NCBI RefSeq assembly: GCF_014164775.1
Contig: NZ_JACJGB010000003.1
Span: forward strand, 248,001-312,000
Direction of reading: 5' to 3'
Length of the DNA stretch: 64,000 bases
Origin: Tessaracoccus sp. MC1679
GTDB taxonomy: Bacteria; Actinomycetota; Actinomycetes; Propionibacteriales; Propionibacteriaceae
The notes under the pieces were generated by a model. It searched no databases and had not been told where the DNA came from. It saw only the letters and a list, made by a program, of their open reading frames with translations. Below, one piece after another: positions 45,907 to 59,851 of the stretch (positions are counted from its first letter, which is position 1; each line of letters starts with the position of its first letter). The position numbers were made by a program, and so were the translations under genes.

Positions 45907-46494
45907 GTGGCGCTGTCCCGTCGGTCCATCGTTGAGGCAGGGCTAGGCATTCTCGACGAGTACGGCCTCGGCGACCTTTCGATGCGGCGGGTTGCCGACG
46001 CACTCGGGGTCCAGGCCGGGGCGCTGTACTATCACGTTCCCAACAAGCAGTCGCTGCTCGCCGCCGTCGCCGACGAGATCCTCGCCGCCGCTGTGGCCGA
46101 CGGGGCCCCGGGTCCAGGCGCCGTCGCCGAATGGCTGTCGGAGTGGGCGCGAGGGCTGCGTCGGGCGCTGCTCCAGCACCGCGATGCCGCCGAGCTGGTC
46201 TCCTCGGCGCACGCGCTCGGACTCGGCGCGGTGGATCCATGTGCCGCCGGTCAGGCGCGGTTGGAGGCCGCCCTGGCGCATGAGCCGGCCGCCACCATGG
46301 CGGCGCTCCTGCACTTCGTGCTCGGGCACGTCATGGAGGAGCAGACGCGGGCGCAGATGCATCAGTTGGGCGTGGTCAGCCACTTTGATGCCGCCGACGC
46401 GACCCGCACCTTCGAGTGGGGGCTTGCGCTCTTCATCTCAGGGGTGGACTCGTCCACGGTGCGGATCGGGGTCGGACCCGGCGCGATGCGATGA
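45907..46494 (+). CDS. TetR-family transcriptional regulator (TetR_C class)
   Basis: 195 residues. Helix-turn-helix at about 25-50 (LSMRRVADALGVQAGALYYHVPNK), C-terminal ligand-binding helices as in the tetracycline-repressor class. GTG start at 45907. Coupled by a 4-base overlap (ATGA) to the MFS gene it probably represses; the acetyltransferase is upstream in the same unit, so an antibiotic-like inducer is plausible (inference). Confidence 0.87.
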   Translation: MALSRRSIVEAGLGILDEYGLGDLSMRRVADALGVQAGALYYHVPNKQSLLAAVADEILAAAVADGAPGPGAVAEWLSEWARGLRRALLQHRDAAELVSSAHALGLGAVDPCAAGQARLEAALAHEPAATMAALLHFVLGHVMEEQTRAQMHQLGVVSHFDAADATRTFEWGLALFISGVDSSTVRIGVGPGAMR

Positions 46495-47831
46495 GCGCGA
46501 GTGCGCGCCTCGTCCTGCGTTCGCTGATCGGACCGGTGTACGCGCCCACGCTGGCTCAGGCCGTCGGAATGATGGCCACTCTGCCTGTGATCCCGCTCAT
46601 CGCCCTGGCGTTGGGGTTCTCGGTACCGGCGGCAGCAGCGCTGACCCTCATCACCGGTGTCGTGGGTGTTCTCGGCCCCATCCCTTTGGGGGCGCTGATG
46701 ACGGCGCTGGGGGAGCGGCGGGCCATGATCGTCACCGGGGTGGCGGTGACCTGCACCCAGATCGGCACGCTGGTGATGGTGGAGCATGCACGCATCACCG
46801 GCCCCACGCACTGGCACCAGGCGGGCCTTGTCGCCTCCCTCGTGGTGTCGTCACTGTCCCGGGAGGTGTGGATCATCGGGCGGCAGGCCTACCTCGGAAC
46901 CGCTCTGCCACCAGAACTGCGGGCCCGGGGGATGAGCACCTTCGGAGGCATGATGCGCATCGGCCAGGTGATCGGGCCACTGCTCGGGGCAGGCATCATC
47001 GCCCTGGGTTACGAGGGTTGGGTGATCGGTCTCGACGCGGTGGCGATGGCCGCCGCCACGCTCATGGTGGCGCTCACGATGCTCCCCGGGGAGCACGCCG
47101 CGAAGCGACCCACCATGCGCCAGGCAGTGGGAAGAATCCCGGTGGCGCCCTCGCCGCAGGCGCCGGACCGGACCGCCGGCGTGACCATGGTCCTCGCCGG
47201 ATTCGCCACGGTGCCGCTCACCATGTCCCGGATCTCCCGCCCGCTCATCTTCCCGCTGCTGGGCGCGATGCTCGGGCTCCGCGGTGACGAGATCTCGCTC
47301 ATCTTCGCCATCGCCGCCGTGGTCGAGTTGGGGATGTTCGTTCCGGCGGGGACCCTGATGGACCGACATGGGCGGGCCGCCGTCCTGGTGCCGTGCCTCA
47401 TCTTCTCCGGCGCCGGATACGTGCTTCTGGTGGTGCTCTCCGCGACAATCCCAGAGGGTTCGCGGACCGGGGCCTTCTGGGCCCTTGCAGCGTCGGCGGC
47501 CCTGGTGGCATTCGGGAACGGGTTCGGGGCCGGCATCGTGATGACGCTGGGTATCGACCTGTCGCCCGAGGCCCACCGGACCCGGCATCTGGCCAGGTGG
47601 AACACCGTCAACGGCACGGGTTGGCTGCTGGCGCCCGGCATCGTGGCACTGGTGACGGTGGCGTGGCCGATCGCGGCGGCCGGGGCCGTGATCGGGGGTC
47701 TGTGCTGGGCGGGGGCGGTGTGGGCGTGGTGGTTGATGCCTCAGATCACGCCCGGGCCAGCAGGCGGACCTGCTCGTCGAACTCGGCCTCGATCTCCGGG
47801 TTCCGACGGTAGGTCACCGACGACACAGTGA
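46491..47831 (+). CDS. MFS efflux-type transporter
   Basis: 446 residues with about twelve membrane helices; the loop after helix 2 reads ALMTALGERRAM and helix 5 region FGGMMRIGQVIGPLLGAG. ATG at 46491 inside the tetR stop. The C-terminal 25 residues (Pro/Arg/Gly-rich) are encoded across the end of the convergent putP gene, an 86-base antisense overlap; the stop of the ancestral gene may have been lost. Drug export is inferred from the TetR partner. Confidence 0.87.
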   Translation: MSASARLVLRSLIGPVYAPTLAQAVGMMATLPVIPLIALALGFSVPAAAALTLITGVVGVLGPIPLGALMTALGERRAMIVTGVAVTCTQIGTLVMVEHARITGPTHWHQAGLVASLVVSSLSREVWIIGRQAYLGTALPPELRARGMSTFGGMMRIGQVIGPLLGAGIIALGYEGWVIGLDAVAMAAATLMVALTMLPGEHAAKRPTMRQAVGRIPVAPSPQAPDRTAGVTMVLAGFATVPLTMSRISRPLIFPLLGAMLGLRGDEISLIFAIAAVVELGMFVPAGTLMDRHGRAAVLVPCLIFSGAGYVLLVVLSATIPEGSRTGAFWALAASAALVAFGNGFGAGIVMTLGIDLSPEAHRTRHLARWNTVNGTGWLLAPGIVALVTVAWPIAAAGAVIGGLCWAGAVWAWWLMPQITPGPAGGPARRTRPRSPGSDGRSPTTQ

Positions 47832-49227
47832 GCGCCGTGAGGAGGTTGAGCAGGAAGCCGGGCAGGATCTCGTAGACGTCGAAGATGCCGCCCTCCAACG
47901 TCCCCCAGACGCCGACGGTCACCGCGCCCACCACCATGCCCGCGAGGGCTCCCCAACTGCTGAGCCCGCGCCAGTAGAGGCTCAGCAGCACCGTCGGCCC
48001 GAAGGCGGCGCCGAAGCCGGCCCAGGCGAAGGCGACCAGGCCCAGGATGGTGTCGTTCTGCTCCCAGGCCAGCGCAGCGGCGACGATGGCCACGGCCAGC
48101 ACCGCCCCCCTGCTCAACAGCACGCCGCGTGCGGCGGTCAGCCCTGCGGGGAAGAACGTCGCGTACAGGTCCTCGACGAGGGCCGACGCCGTGACCAGGA
48201 GTTGCGACGAGATGGTGGACATGATGGCGGCGAGGATCGCCGCCAGCATGAACCCGGCGATCAGGGGGTGGAACAGCAGTTGTCCCAAGGCGATGAACAC
48301 CGTCTCCTGGTCCGGGAGGAGGCCCTCGTCACGCTTGAAGACAGCGATGCCCACGAGTGCGGTGCCTGCGGCGCCGAGGCAGGACAGGATCATCCAGCCC
48401 ATGCCGATGCGTCGGGCGGGCACGGCCTCCTGAGGTGTGCGCAGCGCCATGAACCGCACGACGATGTGCGGCTGGCCGAAGTAGCCCAGCCCCCACGCGG
48501 CAGACGACACCACGCCCATCACGGTGGTCGTGGCCCCCCAGAGCTTGAAGGCGTCCGGGTCCAGTGTCACGACGATGTCGTACAGCGCGACCGGCCCGCC
48601 GACATAGACCACCCCTGCGAGCGGGACCGCGACCAGCGCCGCCAGCATCATGATTCCCTGGACGAGGTCGGTGTAGGACACGGCCAGGAAGCCACCCACC
48701 AGGGTGTAGAGCACCACAACCCCGGCCACCAGGACCATGCCCAGGCGGTAGTCCATGCCGAACGAGGCGTCGAAGAACTTGCCCCCGGCCACCATTCCGC
48801 TCGAGACGTAGAAGGTGAAGAACACCAGGATGATCACGCCGGCGGTGAGGCGTAGCGCTCTCGTCGAGTCCCTGAGGCGGTTGCCGAAGAAGCTGGGGAT
48901 GGTGATCGCGTCGCCCGCCAGTTCGGTGTAGGCGCGCAGGCGGGGGGCGACGAACTTCCAGTTGAGCCAAGCGCCGATGCTCAGCCCGATGGCGATCCAG
49001 AACTCCACCATGCCTGAGAGGTACAGCGCCCCGGGCAGTCCCATGAGCAGCCACCCCGACATGTCGGAGGCTCCCGCGGAGAGCGCGGCCGCCACTGGGC
49101 CGAGCGCCCGTCCCGCCAGCATGTAGTCGTTGACGGTGGTCGTGCGGTAGTAGGCCCAGACTCCGATGCCGATCATGGCGGCGAAGTACACGACCATCGC
49201 GATGCCCTGGTAGGTCTCCTCAGACAT
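47746..49227 (-). CDS. putP: Sodium/proline symporter
   Basis: 493 residues, SSS family with 13 expected helices. Na+ and substrate motifs: AGASDMSGWLLMGLPGALY, TYPSFF-like ITIPSFFGNRL, YTLVGGFLAVSYTDLVQGIMM, WGLGYFGQPHIVVRFMA and AIMSTISSQLLVTASAL. The ATG at 49227 follows GAAGGGAAG; an upstream in-frame ATG at 49254 is less likely. Imports proline with sodium. Confidence 0.92.
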   Translation of the reverse strand: MSEETYQGIAMVVYFAAMIGIGVWAYYRTTTVNDYMLAGRALGPVAAALSAGASDMSGWLLMGLPGALYLSGMVEFWIAIGLSIGAWLNWKFVAPRLRAYTELAGDAITIPSFFGNRLRDSTRALRLTAGVIILVFFTFYVSSGMVAGGKFFDASFGMDYRLGMVLVAGVVVLYTLVGGFLAVSYTDLVQGIMMLAALVAVPLAGVVYVGGPVALYDIVVTLDPDAFKLWGATTTVMGVVSSAAWGLGYFGQPHIVVRFMALRTPQEAVPARRIGMGWMILSCLGAAGTALVGIAVFKRDEGLLPDQETVFIALGQLLFHPLIAGFMLAAILAAIMSTISSQLLVTASALVEDLYATFFPAGLTAARGVLLSRGAVLAVAIVAAALAWEQNDTILGLVAFAWAGFGAAFGPTVLLSLYWRGLSSWGALAGMVVGAVTVGVWGTLEGGIFDVYEILPGFLLNLLTALTVSSVTYRRNPEIEAEFDEQVRLLARA

Positions 49228-49294
49228 GTCTTCCCTTCGAAGCGGCGAACTCATGTCAACCTATCGCGCGTTCGCGGGGGCAGGATCGGCGAAC

Positions 49295-51310
<2,016 letters not shown>

Positions 51311-51350
51311 TCCAGGCAACGAATATCTCAGATAAGGAATAGACACAGTC

Positions 51351-52514
51351 ATGAGCACACCTACCGGAGTGACCCTCCCGCAGGGATTCCTCGCCTCGGG
51401 CGTCACGGCCGGCCTCAAGGCGAGCGGCCGCCCGGACCTCGCCGTCGTCCGGAACACCGGGCCGAGCATGGCGGCGGCCGGCGTCTTCACCTCGAACCGC
51501 GTCGTCGCGGCCCCGGTGAAGTGGTCGAGGCAGGCGGTCGAGGACGGACAGTTGCAGGCCGTGGTGCTCAACTCGGGCGGCGCCAACGCGTGCACGGGAG
51601 CGGACGGTTTCGCTGATTCGGCTGCGACGGCGTCGCGGGTCGCGGGGCAGCTCGGGCTCATCACTGACAACGTCGCGGTGTGCTCCACCGGGCTGATCGG
51701 GCTCCGGCTGCCGATGGACCTCCTGCTGCCGGGGGTCGACGACGCGTGCGCACACCTGTCGGATGACGGGGGCCCCGCCGCGGCCGTCGCCATCATGACC
51801 ACCGACTCGGTCCCGAAGCAGGCAGGCATTCGGGTTGGGCCGTGGTCGATCGGAGGGATGGCCAAGGGAGCGGGCATGCTCGCTCCAGGCCTCGCGACCA
51901 TGCTGGTGGTGCTCACCACCGACGCCGTCCTCGACGCGGGAAGCCTCGACGCCGCCCTGCGGGAGGCCACCCGGCTGAGCTTCGATCGGGCAGATTCCGA
52001 TGGCTGCATGTCCACCAACGACACGGTGCTGCTGATGGCCAGCGGCGCCTCCGGGACAGCGCCGGAGCCCACCGAGTTCCAGGCGGCGCTGACCGCGATC
52101 TGCCAGGACCTCGCCCGGCAGCTGATCGCCGACGCCGAGGGCGCGGCCCACGAGATCTCCATCGAGGTGGTCGGTGCAGCGTCCGAGAGTGACGCGGTGA
52201 CGGTCGGCCGGGAGATCGCCAGGTCCAACCTGTTCAAGTGCGCCATCTTCGGCGGCGATCCCAACTGGGGGAGGGTGCTCTCTGCCATCGGCGTCACCCA
52301 CGCCACGTTCGACCCGGACGCTCTGGACGTCTCCTTCAACGGCATCATGGTGTGCCGGGCGGGCCAGATCGGCGACGACCGCGGCCTGGTGGACCTGTCG
52401 GGCCGTCAGGTCCACGTCCAGGTGGACCTTCATGCCGGCCGCGACACAGCGACGATCCTCACCAACGACCTCACCTACGACTACGTCAAGGAGAACGCGG
52501 AGTACTCCACCTGA
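51351..52514 (+). CDS. argJ: Glutamate N-acetyltransferase / ornithine acetyltransferase
   Basis: Recycles the acetyl group from N-acetylornithine to glutamate. 387 residues, a self-cleaving Ntn-like precursor; the cleavage site is [16 protein letters not shown], with Thr of LAT as new N-terminus. Later motifs [16 protein letters not shown] and [15 protein letters not shown] are present. The upstream gap (51311-51350) is AT-rich with GAATATCTCAGATA, possibly a second operator. Confidence 0.95.
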   Translation: MSTPTGVTLPQGFLASGVTAGLKASGRPDLAVVRNTGPSMAAAGVFTSNRVVAAPVKWSRQAVEDGQLQAVVLNSGGANACTGADGFADSAATASRVAGQLGLITDNVAVCSTGLIGLRLPMDLLLPGVDDACAHLSDDGGPAAAVAIMTTDSVPKQAGIRVGPWSIGGMAKGAGMLAPGLATMLVVLTTDAVLDAGSLDAALREATRLSFDRADSDGCMSTNDTVLLMASGASGTAPEPTEFQAALTAICQDLARQLIADAEGAAHEISIEVVGAASESDAVTVGREIARSNLFKCAIFGGDPNWGRVLSAIGVTHATFDPDALDVSFNGIMVCRAGQIGDDRGLVDLSGRQVHVQVDLHAGRDTATILTNDLTYDYVKENAEYST

Positions 52515-52569
52515 CCGCGGCGCTCCGCCGCACCTCCGCCTTCACGCTCCGCAACCCGAGGGACCTCCC

Positions 52570-53478
52570 ATGATGACCAAGACCCGTATCCAGCAGCAGC
52601 CCGAGCTCATCGCCAAGGCGGGCACCCTCATCGAGGCGCTGCCCTGGCTGGCGGAGTACGCCGGGCAGACCGTCGTGATCAAGTACGGCGGGAACGCCAT
52701 GACCGACGACGCGCTCAAGCGCGCCTTCGCCGAAGACATCGTGTTCCTGCGGCGCGTTGGCGTGAAGCCGGTCGTGGTGCACGGCGGCGGACCCCAGATC
52801 TCCTCAATGCTGGCGCGCCTCGACATCGCCTCGGAGTTCCGCGGCGGGCTCCGCGTCACCACCCCCGAGGCGATGGACGTGGTACGGATGGTGCTCGTCG
52901 GGCAGGTGGGGCGCGAGTTGGTCAATCTCATCAACCAGCACGGGGCGTTCGCCGTGGGCATGTCGGGCGAGGACGGCGGACTGTTCACCGCCAAGCGTCG
53001 CGGCCTGATGATCGATGACGAGGAGATAGACCTGGGACTCGTCGGCGACGTGGAGTCGGTTGATCCGGCGGCCATCCTCGACCTGATCCAGGCTGGCCGC
53101 ATCCCGGTGGTGGCCACCGTCGCCCCGGACGTCGAGGGGCAGGTGCACAACGTCAACGGCGACACGGCGGCCGCCGCTCTGGCGGTGGCGCTCGGGGCCA
53201 AGCGACTCGTGATGCTCACCAACGTCGCCGGCGTCTATGCCAACTACCCGGACGAGGAGTCGGTGATCACGCAGATCTCCACGCCCGAGGTGCGCGACAT
53301 GCTGCCGCGTCTAGACGCGGGCATGATCCCCAAGATGGAGGCCTGCATCCGCGCCGTCGAGGGAGGCGTCACGTCCGCCACCGTCATCGACGGGCGGATC
53401 CCGCACTGCCTCCTCCTGGAGATATTCACCGACGAGGGCGTGGGCACCATGGTCACCAACGAGGGGGCAGCGGCATGA
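52570..53478 (+). CDS. argB: Acetylglutamate kinase
   Basis: Second step of arginine synthesis and the usual point of arginine feedback. 302 residues: [65 protein letters not shown] and VLTNVAGVY-type ATP loop. ATG at 52570 behind GAGGGACC. Overlaps argD by four bases. Confidence 0.95.
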   Translation: MMTKTRIQQQPELIAKAGTLIEALPWLAEYAGQTVVIKYGGNAMTDDALKRAFAEDIVFLRRVGVKPVVVHGGGPQISSMLARLDIASEFRGGLRVTTPEAMDVVRMVLVGQVGRELVNLINQHGAFAVGMSGEDGGLFTAKRRGLMIDDEEIDLGLVGDVESVDPAAILDLIQAGRIPVVATVAPDVEGQVHNVNGDTAAAALAVALGAKRLVMLTNVAGVYANYPDEESVITQISTPEVRDMLPRLDAGMIPKMEACIRAVEGGVTSATVIDGRIPHCLLLEIFTDEGVGTMVTNEGAAA

Positions 53479-54639
53479 GCCAGGCAGATCTCCAGGCGCG
53501 GTACGGCGCTGTGATGATGAACGCGTTCGGCCCCCCGAAACGGGTGTTCGAGCGCGGTGAAGGGGTGCACCTCTACGACGCCGACGGCGCCCGCTATCTC
53601 GACCTCCTCTCCGGGCTCGCGGTCAACGGCCTCGGCCACAACCATCCAGGCGTCACCGCGGCCATCACGCGCCAGCTGGGCCACCTCGGCCACGTGTCCA
53701 ACTTCTTCGCCAGCGAGCAGCAAATCCGCCTCGCCGAGCGGTTGGCTGCCTTCACGGGCGCGCCCGAGGCACGCGTGTTCTTCACCAACTCCGGAACGGA
53801 GGCCAACGAGGCGGCCTTCAAGCTGACGCGGCTCACGGGCCGCACCAAGCTGGTGGCCATGGAGGGCTCCTTCCACGGCCGCACCATGGGGGCCCTGGCG
53901 CTCACCCACAATCCCAAGTACCGCGAGCCGTTCGAACCTCTCCCCGGCGAGGTGACCTTCGTGCCCTTCGGCGACGTCGCCGCGCTGCGCGAGGCGGTCG
54001 ACGGCACGACGGCGGCAGTGGTGGTGGAGACCATCCAGGGGGAGAACGGCGTGGTCCCGGCGCCGGAGGGGTTCCTGGCCGCGGCGCGCGAGATCGCCAC
54101 CGCGGCGGGCGCGCTGCTGTGGATCGACGAGGTGCAGACGGGGCTCGCCCGGTGCGGTGAGTACCTGGCGCACCGCGCTGAGGGCGTGGTGGCGGACCTG
54201 GTCACGCTGGCCAAGGGGCTCGGCAACGGTTTTCCGGTGGGCGCCTGCCTCGCCACAGGTTCTGCGGCGTCCCTGCTGCACCCGGGGCAGCACGGCACCA
54301 CCTTCGGCGGCAACCCGGTCGCTGCGGCCGCCGGACATGCCGTCCTCGATGCGTTGGAGGGCGGCGTCCTGGACAACGCCCGCACCACCGGGCGTTGGCT
54401 CGCCGACGCCATGCGCGGGCTGGGCCATCCCCTGATCAGCGGGGTCCGGGGGCGGGGCTTGCTCCTCGGCGTGGTCCTCACCGATGAGGTGGCGGCGCGG
54501 GTAGCAGACGACGCGCTGGACGCGGGATTCATCATCAATGCGCCGCGCCCGAACGTCCTGCGGGTGGCGCCACCGCTCATCTCCACGCCAGCAGAACTGC
54601 AGCCCTTCGTCGACGCGCTGCCGGGCCTCCTGGCGCCGC

Positions 54640-54647
<8 letters not shown>
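53475..54647 (+). CDS. argD: Acetylornithine aminotransferase
   Basis: PLP enzyme for the fourth step. 390 residues: [44 protein letters not shown], and the PLP lysine in [16 protein letters not shown]. Overlaps argB by 4 bases and argR by 8. The expected next gene, argF, is absent. Confidence 0.95.
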
Positions 54648-56542
<1,895 letters not shown>

Positions 56543-56562
56543 GCCCCGAGGAGCCCTCGGGC

Positions 56563-56568
56563 TATGCT
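56563..56568 (+). promoter_or_regulatory. Candidate leaderless -10 box (TATGCT) of tyrS
   Basis: Ends seven bases before GTG 56576. Confidence 0.5.
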
Positions 56569-56575
56569 GACCGGC

Positions 56576-57829
56576 GTGAACGCACTGCTCGACGACCTTC
56601 GCTGGCGTGGCCTGATTGCCCACTCGACGGAACCCGATGCGCTGGCGGCGCATCTGGACGACGGCCCGGTGAGGTTCTACGTGGGGTTCGATCCCACCGC
56701 GCAGAGCGTGCACACCGGCAACCTGGTCCAGCTTCTGCTGGCCCGAAGGCTTCAGGATGCGGGTCACCAGCCGTTCCTGCTGGTAGGCGGTGCTACGGGC
56801 CTCATCGGGGATCCGAAGCAGTCCGGCGAGCGTGTGATGAACTCAGCCGACGTCGTGGCGGGTTGGGTGGAGCGGATCCGGGCCCAGGTCGAGCGCTACG
56901 TCCTGTTCGAGGGGCCCAACGCCGCCACCATGGTCAACAACTTCGACTGGACCAGCCAGATGTCGGTCCTGGACTTCCTCCGCGACGTGGGCAAGCACTT
57001 CCCCGTCAACAGGATGCTCGCGCGCGACGTCGTCGCCCGGCGGCTGGAGTCCGGCATCTCGTACACGGAGTTTTCCTACGTGCTGCTGCAGTCGATGGAC
57101 TACCGCGAGCTGCATAGGCGTCACGGCGTGACGCTGCAGACGGGCGGCTCGGACCAGTGGGGCAACCTGACCGCCGGGGTCGAGCTCATCCGGCGCAGCG
57201 ACCAGGGGCACGTCCATGCCATGGCCACGCCTCTGCTGACGAAGGCCGATGGCACCAAGTTCGGCAAGACCGAGGCCGGCACCGTCTGGCTCGATCCGAC
57301 GTTGACCTCGCCGTACGCGTTCCATCAGTTCTTCCTCAACGCAGAGGATGCCAAGGTCATCGACTACCTCAAGGTGTTCTCGTTCCGCTCACGGGAGGAG
57401 ATCGAGGCTCTCGAGCGCTCCGCGGTCGAGGCTCCGTTCAAGCGGGAGGCGCAGCGCGCGCTGGCAGACGACGTGACGGACCTTGTGCACGGAGTCGACG
57501 AGCGGCAGGCCGCGGTGCACGCCGCTGGAGCGCTCTTCGGGCGGGGGCAGCTGGAAGACCTGACGCCCCAGACGCTGGAGACGGTGCTGAGTGAGGTGGG
57601 CGCCAAGAGCGTCGACGCGGACGTATCCATCGTCGACGCGCTGGCGCTGTCCGGCGTGGTCGAGTCGAAGGGCGCCGCGCGGCGCGCCATCGCCGAGGGC
57701 GGCGCCTACCTCAACAACGTGAAGGTGGAGGACCCGGAGCTCATGCTCACGCCCTCAACCCTCCTGCACGGGCGTTTCGCTGTCCTCCGACGAGGGCGCA
57801 AGACGGTGGGCGGGGTTTACCGCTCCTGA
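56576..57829 (+). CDS. tyrS: Tyrosyl-tRNA synthetase
   Basis: 417 residues. Class I signatures HTGN (in AQSVHTGNLVQLL) and KFGKT (in ADGTKFGKTEAGTVWLD), tyrosine site QTGGSDQWGN, and C-terminal S4 domain (SKGAARRAIAEGGAYLNNVKV). GTG at 56576 is chosen because it directly follows the -10 box; an ATG at 56564 overlaps that box. No T-box leader is present. Confidence 0.95.
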   Translation: MNALLDDLRWRGLIAHSTEPDALAAHLDDGPVRFYVGFDPTAQSVHTGNLVQLLLARRLQDAGHQPFLLVGGATGLIGDPKQSGERVMNSADVVAGWVERIRAQVERYVLFEGPNAATMVNNFDWTSQMSVLDFLRDVGKHFPVNRMLARDVVARRLESGISYTEFSYVLLQSMDYRELHRRHGVTLQTGGSDQWGNLTAGVELIRRSDQGHVHAMATPLLTKADGTKFGKTEAGTVWLDPTLTSPYAFHQFFLNAEDAKVIDYLKVFSFRSREEIEALERSAVEAPFKREAQRALADDVTDLVHGVDERQAAVHAAGALFGRGQLEDLTPQTLETVLSEVGAKSVDADVSIVDALALSGVVESKGAARRAIAEGGAYLNNVKVEDPELMLTPSTLLHGRFAVLRRGRKTVGGVYRS

Positions 57830-57830
57830 G

Positions 57831-59054
57831 TCACCCGCGTTCCGTCAAGCCCTCCACGCCGAGTGAGTTCACGGTGGCGCGGGTGCGCGCGGCGGAGGCC
57901 TGCATCTCGTCCTCCAGTGAGGTGCCCGCGGCCAGCTCGTCGGGGATCAGGTAGACGCGCGCGGGATTGCTGCTGCTGTGCTTGGTGATCATGGTGGGCG
58001 CATACTCGGCTGCGGTGGCGGCGAAGCCTCCTCCGCCCTGCTCGGTGAAGGTGACCTGGGCCACGTAGCCGTCGTAGGTGAGCGGCTGGGCCGGTCCACT
58101 TGAGGCGATGAGGTTTCCCGCTCCGTAGACCACCCATTTGTCGTTCACCCGATCGATGGGCTGGACGACGTGGGCGTGTTGACCGAAGAGGAAGTCCACG
58201 TAGGGCGAGGCGGTGACCTGTTCCGCATACAGGCGCTGCTGTTCGTTGATGCTGCTGGAGTACTCGTCGCCTGCGTGGATGTGCACCGCGACGAGGTCGG
58301 CGCCTGCCTCACGAGCACGCTGAGCCTGGGCGATGGCCAGGTCAGCGTCGAGCAGTTCGACCGACCACGGCTTGCCCTCGGCCTTCGGGATCCCGTTGAG
58401 GCCGTACGTCTGGCTGATGACGGCGACCTTGACGCCCGAGGCTGTGGTGTAGACGACGGGGGTGTTGGCCGCGGCCTCGGTGGCGTACGAGCCGGCGGTC
58501 ATGATGCCCGCAGCCTGGTGCACGTCGATCGTGCGCACGAGGCCTTCCCATCCCGCGTCCATGGTGTGGTTCGACGCCGTGGTGCAGAGATCCCAGCCCA
58601 CGGCCTTGATCGCGGGAGCGATCTCCTGGGGTGCCGCGAACAGGGGATAGTTCCGGAAGGGCCCGTCGACGGCGGCGAAGGGAACCTCCGAGTGGCAGAT
58701 GGCCATGTCCGCCGCCGAGACGTAGCTCTGGAGCGATTCCAGCTGGGGGAAAAAGTCGAAACGAGGGGCGCCTGTGACCTTGGCGTCCACCTCCGCACTG
58801 TTCCAGAGGGAGTTGTGCCACAGCAGGTCGCCGCTGACGTTGATCGTCACCGTCCGAGGGGGGACGGTGGTCGACGGCGCCGCGCTCGGGGACGGGGACG
58901 CGCTCCCACTGGCCTGCGGGGTTTGTGCGTCCTGCGAGACGGTGGACTGTGTGGCTTGTGGCTCATCAGGTCCGGCGGGGGACAACCCCATGGGCGCACA
59001 GCCCGTAGCCAGCAGGATCGCCAGGACCGGCCAAGGGGAACGGAGCGTCTTCAT
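57831..59054 (-). CDS. CapA family lipoprotein (poly-gamma-glutamate synthesis/metallophosphatase-like)
   Basis: 407 residues. Lipobox LLATGCAP with Cys19, a Ser/Thr/Pro-rich spacer, then the CapA domain: TINVSGDLLWHN, AICHSEVPFA, TTASNHTMDAG, VAVHIHAGDEYS and FLFGQHAHVVQPI. The histidines and aspartates form a metallophosphoesterase-like site. PgsA/CapA proteins act in capsule synthesis in Bacillus, but many homologues lack capsule genes, as here, so the role is open. A TAGCCT box lies six bases before the ATG. Confidence 0.88.
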   Translation of the reverse strand: MKTLRSPWPVLAILLATGCAPMGLSPAGPDEPQATQSTVSQDAQTPQASGSASPSPSAAPSTTVPPRTVTINVSGDLLWHNSLWNSAEVDAKVTGAPRFDFFPQLESLQSYVSAADMAICHSEVPFAAVDGPFRNYPLFAAPQEIAPAIKAVGWDLCTTASNHTMDAGWEGLVRTIDVHQAAGIMTAGSYATEAAANTPVVYTTASGVKVAVISQTYGLNGIPKAEGKPWSVELLDADLAIAQAQRAREAGADLVAVHIHAGDEYSSSINEQQRLYAEQVTASPYVDFLFGQHAHVVQPIDRVNDKWVVYGAGNLIASSGPAQPLTYDGYVAQVTFTEQGGGGFAATAAEYAPTMITKHSSSNPARVYLIPDELAAGTSLEDEMQASAARTRATVNSLGVEGLTERG

Positions 59055-59060
59055 TGCGCA

Positions 59061-59066
59061 AGGCTA
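59061..59066 (-). promoter_or_regulatory. Candidate leaderless -10 box (TAGCCT)
   Basis: Minus-strand TAGCCT ending six bases before ATG 59054 of the CapA gene. Confidence 0.45.
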
Positions 59067-59275
59067 CGCCGCGCCTTGAGGCACTCCCAAAGGCTCACCA
59101 GCGTCGAGTTGCACGGCCGCTGAGGGGTGTGTAAGGTTCATCAAGCTTCGACGGTGCACCGGACGATCAGGACGGACCCGAAGCCACCACCCAAACTCAC
59201 AAGGTCGGGCGAGTGTGTGTTCAACAAGAACCCGCTCAAGGCCCGGGCGGCGAGTGCGGCCCCGAAGAAGTCGAT

Positions 59276-59304
59276 TTGATCGGCCAGAGGGACTCGGGTA
59301 GTGT
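59276..59304 (+). promoter_or_regulatory. rRNA operon promoter P1
   Basis: TTGATC (59276-59281), 17-base spacer, TAGTGT (59299-59304). The weakest match of the four tandem promoters, and the most distal. Confidence 0.6.
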
Positions 59305-59365
59305 TCCACAGGTTGCTCCGGCAACCGGCAACAACTCAATAGCGGTCGGCCCCAAACCAAGCGGT

Positions 59366-59394
59366 TTGACAGGGGTGAGCAGAGTGAGTAACGT
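59366..59394 (+). promoter_or_regulatory. rRNA operon promoter P2
   Basis: Consensus TTGACA (59366-59371), 17-base spacer, TAACGT (59389-59394). Just downstream is CCGC-GAAA-GCGG, a small tetraloop hairpin at the start of the transcript. Confidence 0.8.
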
Positions 59395-59487
59395 AGGACA
59401 AGCCGCGAAAGCGGAGTTCAAGGCCAAAAGCCCTAGTCAATAGGGATTTGAAGCCACTCGCAAGCAGCTCGAAGCTGTCAGAACGAT

Positions 59488-59516
59488 TTGACAGGCCGAA
59501 CGCAAGAGAGTAAAGT
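59488..59516 (+). promoter_or_regulatory. rRNA operon promoter P3
   Basis: Consensus TTGACA (59488-59493), 17-base spacer, TAAAGT (59511-59516), followed by GCCGC-CTA-GCGGC hairpin. Confidence 0.82.
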
Positions 59517-59564
59517 TGGACGAGCCGCCTAGCGGCAAACAACTAAACTGAGGAACTCGCCAAT

Positions 59565-59593
59565 TTGACAGGCGAAACATTCCAAAGTAAAGT
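59565..59593 (+). promoter_or_regulatory. rRNA operon promoter P4
   Basis: Consensus TTGACA (59565-59570), 17-base spacer, TAAAGT (59588-59593). Closest to the 16S gene, about 250 bases upstream. Confidence 0.82.
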
Positions 59594-59650
59594 TGATCGA
59601 GTTGCCCCAAGCGGAAGTCGAGAGACAGAAGCGCGGGACGCACCCGAAAC

Positions 59651-59667
59651 TTGAGAACTCAACAGCG
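59651..59667 (+). promoter_or_regulatory. Conserved rRNA leader element TTGAGAACT
   Basis: TTGAGAACTCAACAG in the 16S leader recurs as TTGAGAACTTCACAG (61657-61671) before 23S. Such elements are frequent in actinobacterial rRNA operons and probably serve antitermination or processing. The rest of the gap 59067-59851 holds only promoters and a hairpin near 59730 (GTGACC/GGTCAC). Confidence 0.55.
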
Positions 59668-59851
59668 TGCTTAAAGTCAATGCCAAAAATGCACATTGCA
59701 GGGCTTGCCTTGCAATTGCGAACCCGTCACGTGACCTCGGTCACGTACGGATTCCTTTGAATGAATATTGATAGATCCAGCAATGGATCCTGTCAGTTTC
59801 AAACCAAAATTAGATTGACGGTTAAACAGGCCTCGGCCTGCACCGATAAAT

